A stretch of 64,000 nt of DNA, taken from NCBI GenBank assembly GCA_025331125.1, contig JAOALB010000064.1, positions 62,001 through 126,000 on the forward strand, given 5' to 3'. Below, piece by piece: positions 57,127-64,000 of the stretch. Under the pieces are notes generated by a model. It did no database searches. It was not told the origin of the DNA and worked only from the letters and a program-made list of their open reading frames with translations. Numbering within the stretch: the stretch's first letter is position 1; every line of letters begins with the position of its first letter. The position numbers were made by a program, and so were the translations under genes. This DNA comes from Mycogone perniciosa (Eukaryota > Ascomycota > Sordariomycetes > Hypocreales > Hypocreaceae).

Positions 57127-58428
57127 TCCAGCTGTCGCCAGTCTATGGTCTACATTTCCCCAAATATATATTTACTTTAGGACATCGTGCTATTGGCAGC
57201 TTACCTGTTTGGTAAAGATATGATTAACAGGGGCTTGTAATTGGCTATATGTACTCCAAGTGGAGTACTTTATATTAGTATTCTCAAAACACCAGAGGAC
57301 ATGTAAGGTAGGAATCTTCAGTCATAGAAATTGACCTAGAATGCTATCCTGTCCCAACCATGTTGTCAATGTTGGCGTCTTGTATTGAACGATATGTAAA
57401 CATTAAGCAAGTAATGTTCAGCATTCCCAACCGTGCAATGGAACAGACTTGTCCTTATAACAAACAGGTGACTATTTCACAACATCTGTAATATATAGCA
57501 TATATTACGCACCTAGTAGTACCTACCTACCTTGTTCTCTGTAGAGAGGTACTATATTAGTATGGAACAAGTACCTGGCTACCACTGTACGAGTACGGAG
57601 TACATTTATGGGATGTGTAATCCCCCCCGGCTCCCTTTAACCGTCTTATTGGCTCGATATGAGAGGCTACTAAACTACTACCATGACTATCTTGGCAGTA
57701 TCTAGTAATAGCCTGTTGTCATTGTTCTACCTGCGCATGCCGTTTGCAAAAATGATTTCAATTTGGATATTTAAAGATTTTTCCTTTGCTTTATTTGATG
57801 AAGCATCGGCTTTGATGGTCACTACCTGATACATCTAATATGTCCTCGCCTGCTCTGTCCTAACTGACTACAAAGTACTTAGGTATCTACTAGGTACTAG
57901 TTAGATAGCACAGAACCCCGGAACTCAGGTTCAAGCCACCGATATAGTTAAATCTGCTATGGCAAAAATCTTGTTTCCTATATTAAGTGGGGGTTTTGGT
58001 TAAGGCAACAGAACTACCAACATACATACACAGTAAGGGAAGGCACAGTGTCTACCCATAAATCCAGGTATCCAGACAAGCTGCTTCTAGGTAGTAGTCA
58101 ATTTCAAGCCTAAACCTTATGATGGGAGGGGAATTTACGCTTTGCTAGGTAGGCAGGCAATAATGTCGGAGTAATTTTACTGAGGCAGACAAGGTTGAAA
58201 TACAATCATGCCCCAGCACAAACTCTGAAAGATCAAGCTCTACCCTGACAAAGAGAGCTCCTGATTGCCATCCTGGTACAGGGGAGAGGGCAAATAATTG
58301 CATCAAAATTGTCCTCATTGTGATCTAGTATTTTACAAACAGTGAATGCTATGCCTCGTCTCATGACCCTTTCATGAATCTGAATTTCAGTCTCCTCTGG
58401 TGGTTCCAATTAGCCTCAAATACATGAG
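57127..58428. other. Spacer between sla2 and the idiomorph gene
   Basis: AT-rich, with no coding frame longer than a few dozen codons and one TACGGAGTAC (57594-57603). The boundary between conserved flank and idiomorph-specific DNA probably lies here but cannot be seen without the opposite mating type. Confidence 0.45.
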
Positions 58429-59239
58429 TCACATATTGGAAAACATTGTTTCCCAGCCCCCACCGGTCCCATTAGTGGTAAATTCGTTCACCGGGTTCCA
58501 ATTCTCTTGCCAGGTCGCAGAAGAAAGCACGTGGCTGTCCTGCAGGTCTCCGACGCCGTTTCCGATCATGGAGTTGTGAGCGGGTAGGGCCGTGTCCCCA
58601 ATATTTGTGGGCAAGAATTCGCTTCCAATAGACCAGTTGAAGGAACTGGCAGTAGGATTTGTTGAGAGTACATGTTGGCTATTGCCCATAGAAAACGATT
58701 GTGTCTGCTGGTAAACTTGACTCTGCGACACCGTCGGGGCTGCTTCAAGGTGAAAACCCCCCTGAGTTGTTTGTTCTGATGGCGAAACGGCGGATATTTG
58801 AGTATCAAATGAAAGATTTAGGCTTGAAATCTCAGAGGCCTGGCCAATTTGAGATTCCTCTTCTGCTGTCCGAGCTCTCGGGTGAATAGCAAGATGCAGT
58901 GGAGGATTGTGGGTATTTTGAGATCCGGCCGAGTTTTGATCCGTACTTTGCTTGAAATCAGTGGTAGCATCACCTGAGCGTCGTCAGTGGGAGTCATTTA
59001 TAGCGAAAGTCTTTGGAAAAATGCTTACATCCTGTGTACTCGTACACAAACGAGCCGCAATGTGCCTGGACTTCTTCTTCGGTTGTACATTGTTGCATGG
59101 TATATGTGATTGCTTCGGCTCCTCCATCCATAATGTAGGAGAGTGAGAAAGCGTCCTCAGACTGTCCGGTAATTGCCCACTGACCTCCCGGTCGTGGCTC
59201 GAGATGCCTGAGAGCGGCAACGGGAGGAAGAATCGCCAT
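58429..59239 (-). CDS. Unrecognised gene inside the MAT1-2 idiomorph
   Basis: Two exons, 59239-59029 and 58973-58429, with a 55-bp intron (GTAAGC donor, CTCAG acceptor), giving 251 aa. The splice removes stops and joins two long frames in phase, which is strong support for a real gene. Residues 1-70 look folded (MAILPPVAALRHLEPRPGGQ, YIMDGGAEAITYTMQQ, VQAHCGSFVYEYTGC). Residues 71-251 are polar, Ser/Gln/Asn/Thr-rich and probably disordered, ending GGGWETMFSNM, a hydrophobic-acidic end like some activation domains. No HMG box, alpha box or known enzyme motif is seen. The frame is open another 81 codons upstream (to 59482), so an earlier start is possible. It lies between sla2 and MAT1-2-1, divergent from the latter. 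It may correspond to one of the accessory MAT1-2 genes reported in Hypocreales (for example the Fusarium MAT1-2-9 class), but I cannot confirm homology. Confidence 0.75.
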
Positions 59240-60948
59240 GTGGGTATTTGTTTTAAGTGCTTTGCCTCTGCTAGAGTTCAAGACACGAAAAGCTGAAGAG
59301 TTCTCAAGACCGAACCGATCGCCGAGTGATGAATGGTTCGGACAAAGGGGTCTTTGAATGGAGTAATTGTTTCTTGGGAAGAGGGAGGAGTTGGGAAACT
59401 GAGAGTGGCGAGGAGATGAGCAACTGGAAGTTGAAAAAAACTCGGGAATGCTTTGAAGTTGGATTTTTTTCATTAAGTGCATCGCTCTTGTTGAAGAGAA
59501 GCTGTGAGGGCTGGTTGAAGGTAAAATGGCATGGCCTCACTTCTCGCTCACCTGGTTTCCCCTAAAGCGTTTTGTTCGAATTGACGTAAAGTTTTGCCAA
59601 GCCAGAATGGTCTTTACTAGACCAGCCTATCCTACCTACATTTAGGGCTCAGGTGGCCCAATCAAAAACAACGAAGTACAGGGAGAGGTCCAACAACTTT
59701 ATTCTACGAGTACCATGGATGTACTTAGTAGACATTAGAAGTAATCTTTAGTGCCAATATTGCTTATATTACTTAGTACCATACTTTACAGTTTTTATGT
59801 TGAGTATGCCTCTCTTTTGGTTTGGTTTTTAGGAGGGAATCCCCCCCCCCTAACCTACCACTGCCCTTTGTTTCAAGCTTCATATTACCTATGAAATCAG
59901 CTCGCAGTCAAATCCGACTACGATGTTATCTCCTGTAGATACCCGGGGAAAACGACCTGCTACTCGTAAGTACATACCTAGGTAGTATGACTGAATTTAG
60001 ACGGGGGTGTGACAACACCTTGTACTAAGACATAGTAGTGTAGAAGGCGTTTGTTCCTAATAATGCCACCACACCCAACATGTGGATCCCACTACTACCT
60101 CGTACTTGAAGTTGGTTGACCTACACCTAAAGAGAGATCTATACAGAAGATCACGACATTTTAGTTCAAGAGCGTCCCGTTTGGAATTGGTCTACCATCA
60201 TGTACCCATCCATATTGATCATTCTTCCTCAGCAACCTACTAGTTTAGCGCCTAGTACCTGTAGTATATAGGTACCCCATACTAGTCGTGCATGTAAGCG
60301 TTCATGATTCTACAAGAGAGTACATATTTGATGATAACTAGCAATGAGTTTTGCAAAATGTAATACTGGGACAGGTTTTTAGCTAAGGCGATCGTAGTTA
60401 ATTGAGAGAGAAAGTCAATTGGATTTTTCATGGAATTTGATCGTGATTTCACCCTAGCTGGAGAAGGTTGAAAGGGGATTACGGAGTAGTACAAAGCACG
60501 CGTGCTCCACACATTTTTAAAACACGTTGAGTGACAGTCAAAAGTTGTCTAAAGTTTAAACTAGTACTAGTGCGAGTACTCGTAAAGTGAACTGAGGGTC
60601 AAAAAGAAAGAGGGGCGCACCGATCGCGCTAAAATGAGCGGGCTGGTGTGTGCTTTCAAAAGTGAACAAAAGGTGTGGGGGTGCCTCAATAACGCTCAAT
60701 AGGATGAGGTACGTACCTTTCTAAACTCACTTTCGCCTTGCCGAGCTCCGACCTGTTAAACACTCTACAGCACTGGGCATTTCTTCATCTTTTCAACTCC
60801 AAGATTCTTCTTTTCCTTTTCAACCAACACCCGTACCTCACTGTGTCATTGCCTCACTCCCACTCAACCTCTGGTGCCAAAGATTCGACAGGAAAACACA
60901 TAACCAGACAACCATTCTCTAACACGTTTCCTTGAATCTACTGTCACC
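59240..60948. promoter_or_regulatory. Divergent upstream region of MAT1-2-1 and the 251-aa gene
   Basis: 1.7 kb of AT-rich sequence between two divergent idiomorph genes. It must hold both promoters. A C-run (59841-59850) and a TACGGAGTA copy (60480) are present. No pheromone-response or HMG-binding cluster could be assigned with confidence. Confidence 0.4.
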
Positions 60949-61781
60949 ATGAGTCTCGCGATAGTTGGACCCCAAATTGCGAGACTTCCAACCCATACGC
61001 AATGGCGGGGCATCCACCTGGAAGCAGTTTGGGACCAACTTCGTCCCCAGATCAACCCGTTTCTTCAGGTTCTCTGCGTGAGTGGCTCGCTCTATCGCCT
61101 CATGGATGGAGGAGCGAAGCGTTTCGTGGCGCTGAAGTTCATGTGAGTCTCAGTTTTAGAAGCGACCAGGTCTGCCACTGCTAACAAACACCCAAGGGAG
61201 CACGTCCAAGAAAGAGTGATGTTCTGTCGCGATGGCACTGGAGAAGACCGCTACTTCCTTGGCGCTCCACGACACTTCGTTGCTGGCGGTGGCATGATTC
61301 ATTTGCCTTATGGTCTCGAGCCATTCTGGACCAGGCGCCCTGATGTCAAGATCGAAACCGCCGTCGTGGTCCATCCTCCTGTTCCCCCAAAGCCAGCGAA
61401 AATTCCTCGCCCGCCGAATGCGTACATTTTGTACCGGAAGGAGAGACACAACCTCGTGAAGGAGTCCAATCCTGGCATCACCAACAATGAAATCTGTGAG
61501 TTCTACCATCTGTTTCAAAAACTTTTTTTTACTAATCGTATCAAGCCCAAATTTTGGGCCGTGCTTGGAATGCTGAGTCGAGAGAGGTGCGACAGAAGTA
61601 CAAGGAAATGTCGGAGCAAGTCAAGCAAGCTCTTCTCGAGAAGCATCCCGACTACCAGTACAAACCTCGGAAGTCGTCAGAGAAGAGGCGCCGCACCCGT
61701 CGGAACCACCGAAACTCTGTCGCCCCGGCTGAGAGTGATGCTGTGACATCCCCAGAGAGCATCATGGCAGATGCTTCCTAA
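60949..61781 (+). CDS. MAT1-2-1: Mating-type HMG-box protein MAT1-2-1
   Basis: Three exons: 60949-61142, 61197-61495 and 61546-61781, giving 242 aa. This is the master regulator of the MAT1-2 mating type, a DNA-bending HMG-box transcription factor. The box spans about residues 132-205: KIPRPPNAYILYRKERHNLV, then SNPGITNNEIS joined to QILGRAWNAESREVRQKYK, ending KHPDYQYKPRKSSEKRRR with a basic nuclear-signal-like tail. The second intron (50 bp) splits a serine codon in the middle of the box, the diagnostic intron position of MAT1-2-1 genes in Pezizomycotina; the first (54 bp) also has a good branch site (GCTAAC). The N-terminal 130 residues are moderately conserved in Hypocreales-type proteins. 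It sits between sla2 and apn2, the standard place. Confidence 0.97.
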
Positions 61782-62473
61782 GTCGAGCAAAGCTTTGCTC
61801 CTCACTCACGATACTCTATGTATCAAAAGAGCCCAGAAGGCGAAATGAAGAATGGTATAACGCTTGACTGGGTGACATATGAAGTGAGACTGCCCGCCCC
61901 TTTGAGAATTTCTAATCACATCTTAACTGTCATTTTTTAGCATCATCCTTCCGCAAGAATGGGTACTGTGCTCATGACTTTCTGTTTTTGTTTATTCTCT
62001 ACACACTTTCATCACGATTTCTACGATGCCCACGACGGGAAATGACTCAGAATGAATCTGGCAGGTGTTTGCATCTACCAATTCGGCATTTCCTGGCAGC
62101 TCAGTCTGCACGTAACACAAAAGGGGTGGGAATCGTCAGTCCAGGGTGACCGGCCTATGGGTCTGCAAGGAACACAGGCTTTCCTTGATGGCGCTTGGCA
62201 CAAATGGGGGGGGGGGGGGGCAAATGACAAGGGGCAGCATGTGACACTCTTAATAATCCGGGGGAGGAACTCTGAGTGTACACGAGAGGATAGTTTGCCC
62301 ATACGGATTGCCCCCCAAATAGTTTTCGATGACATGGCCCCTTCTTTTCGTTGATGCACCTAGGTAGATACTTGCTTCTACAAGCACACATGCACAATAG
62401 GGTCAACAAGGGCACAATTGACAGATCAATTGAGAAGAGGCTTTCTTAGTGAAATCTGAGATGTGAAATGCAA
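61782..62473. other. Convergent spacer MAT1-2-1/apn2 with G15 tract
   Basis: 692 bp between two converging stops. It contains a run of fifteen G at 62206-62220. No gene is seen. The right idiomorph border is expected near here. Confidence 0.5.
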
Positions 62474-64000
62474 CTACTGAGAGGATAATCCGTTCCAATC
62501 ACTGCTCCAAATAAAAGTCCCGCACCGCCACTTGGAGTCCTTTTCCTTTTCGCCAGAGGGGCCGAGAGGCCGCGGACAGATGTAGAATGACCTGCCTACA
62601 GAATAAAGTTAGTCTGTCCTCATCTTGGCACGTGGGTGCGAAATGCTCATCGGGGAATAACGAGGAGGTTTCAGCTAGGTGGGCGGCCATTGGGAGGAGT
62701 GTCGCTATCAATCACGATTCATGTACATAGGGTTGTTAGTGCCAGTGAGAGGGAGGGAAAAAGCAAAAACACAGTCAAAAATATCAAATCACAGACATGC
62801 AGTGGAGGAGGACGGGGCAGGACGGGGCATTCCCGTAAACGGACGTACCACAGTTGACGCCTGGCTTCTTGGTGACCAGACTGATGCAGGGCTCGTTGTG
62901 TTCACATCGGGGAAGAACCCGCTTTCCAAGGAGCCTAGACCAGGACTCCTTAGCCTGGATCGGATCAAAGACCTTGTCTTGCATCTGGATGGCAGGAGAT
63001 ACGGGCTGAGTCATCGACCAATCATCGCCCGTTGCGGATGATGTGTTGGTGGTGGCCGATAACGTTGACAAGGATCTAGACATCGGCAGGGGTTTGGTGG
63101 CTTGCGCCGTTCGCGTCGCGCCAAGGCCGGGGGCATTCCTGTTGGCCCGAGCATTGTCGCTCTTCTCTGTCGTTTCGTCTCCGTTCGTGGGGGTGGAGGC
63201 CACAGGCTTGAAGAAGCCTTGCAAGGTTTTCTGACCTTTGACACCAACGCCACTGGCTCTTCCACGACCAGTACTAGTAGTAGTAAGAGCGGTATTGGAG
63301 TCGATCGAGGCCTTGGTCCGCTTCGACGATGGCCCTGCGGGATCTGCAAACCCCGCAAGACGTTTGTTGCAAGGTGGAGGTGGTGTGTTGGCTCGTGGAC
63401 TGGAGCCTGTGGAGTTCGTTGCGCCATTCACGGCGACTCCAGATTTAGCATCGCTCGCTGAAGCCCATAAGTCCGAGTCGGTGATGCGCTCCAAGGAATT
63501 GGAGTCGCTCATTGGCTGATTGCCCAACAATGCTTCTCCAGAGCTGTCAGGGCCCAACGACGGCTGCCTGGACAAACTGCGCCCGGACTTCTTTGTGAAC
63601 ATGTCGCGAATGCTTTGTCGGCGGTCGAATTCGGGGATCAGTTTCGCGGACAGGGGTAGAACATCCCTTGAACGCCAGTCCCGAATGCGTTGACCATCTT
63701 TGAACATGCCATGCGGGTTGACGAGATCTGGCAAGGCCACTTCCATGTCGCCGACCGCTACCCTGTCCGCCACGGTGGCAAACACAGGGCAGTGGTCCGA
63801 TCCCATCAAGCCCTCCTGGATATTGGCGTGCATGAACCACTGTTTCAAGCCCTCGCTGCAGAGCACGTAATCGATTCGGCTGCCGTTATTGGCTGGTCTG
63901 GTATTTCGTTTTGTGTCCCAACATGTATTCATACCCGCTCGCTTGGGGTGGAATTTCCGGCAAAGATCCCATAGAACAGGTTGCTCTCGACCTTGATCGC
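62474..64000 (-). CDS. apn2: AP endonuclease Apn2, C-terminal part (runs off the window)
   Basis: Coding sequence reaches the window end, so the N-terminus is missing. Exons seen: 64000-62849 and 62595-62474, with a 253-bp intron (GTACGT donor, CTGTAG acceptor). Apn2 is an ExoIII-type class II AP endonuclease that repairs abasic sites. The end of the nuclease domain is clear: QPVLWDLCRKFHP, TCWDTKRNTRP, GSRIDYVLCSEG and the catalytic-histidine motif MGSDHCPVFA. A disordered linker contains QKTLQGFFKP (near 63235), a PCNA-binding PIP box (QxxLxxFF). The C-terminus is a GRF zinc finger assembled across the intron: CEHNEPC, VNCGRSFYICPRPLGP and WRCGTFIWSSDW. The frame reading through the intron ends early and lacks this finger, so the splice is well supported. 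Standard right border of the MAT locus. Confidence 0.94.

Noticed and set aside
58429..61781. Both mating types fused in one locus (homothallic arrangement)
   Set aside because: No alpha-box protein pattern is visible in any frame between sla2 and apn2; only the HMG gene and the 251-aa gene are seen.
1..64000. CRISPR arrays, bacterial operons or ribosome-binding sites
   Set aside because: Spliceosomal introns and fungal gene families show this is eukaryotic nuclear DNA; the tandem repeats seen are microsatellites or coding repeats without unique spacers.
1..64000. tRNA or rRNA genes
   Set aside because: Scanning by eye for conserved A- and B-box words found no segment that folds convincingly as a tRNA; a covariance-model scan would be needed to be sure.

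Overview
The window is nuclear DNA of a filamentous ascomycete. Genes are split by short introns (mostly 48-90 bp) with GTRNGT donors and CTAAC-like branch sites, proteins carry fungal family signatures, and spacers are AT/CT-rich. The gene order on the right is the classical Pezizomycotina mating-type neighbourhood (nitrilase/amidase, TEX2/NVJ2, REV3, SLU7, RPS9, RPL21, SLA2, MAT, APN2). Together with the MAT1-2-1 sequence this points to Sordariomycetes, most likely Hypocreales. That placement is inference; no species is named.

Left part (1-34.9 kb), gene-poor: an ankyrin-repeat gene (minus, 490-1824); a Gln/Pro/Ser-rich protein with a 26-unit 15-bp minisatellite (4249-6568); a long gene-poor stretch (6.6-14.5 kb) with a probable decayed ankyrin-type gene around 8.3-10.25 kb; an unrecognised coiled-coil protein (14499-16430); the autophagy E2-like enzyme Atg3 (17300-18476, minus); the spliceosome factor Cwc24 (19017-20123, minus); a large ApsA/Num1-type cortical nuclear-migration protein (24573-30196); and a stranded pogo/Fot1-type transposase DNA-binding fragment (32201-32566).

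Right part (34.9-64 kb), dense and syntenic: a nitrilase-superfamily N-terminal amidase with a very long disordered tail and an apparent one-base frameshift (34891-38440, minus); an Nvj2/TEX2 SMP-domain lipid-transfer protein; DNA polymerase zeta catalytic subunit Rev3; Slu7; the divergently transcribed ribosomal protein pair uS4/Rps9 and eL21/Rpl21; the endocytic adaptor Sla2; then the MAT1-2 idiomorph with an unrecognised two-exon 251-aa gene (58429-59239, minus) and the HMG-box regulator MAT1-2-1 (60949-61781); and finally the 3' part of the AP endonuclease Apn2 (62474 to the window end, minus).

Only one mating-type idiomorph is visible, so the strain carries MAT1-2 at this locus. The genes are not one pathway. 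The linkage of SLA2, MAT and APN2 is the conserved feature, and the least explained element is the second gene inside the idiomorph. A short motif, TACGGAGTAC / GTACTCCGTA, is scattered through the noncoding DNA of the whole window.
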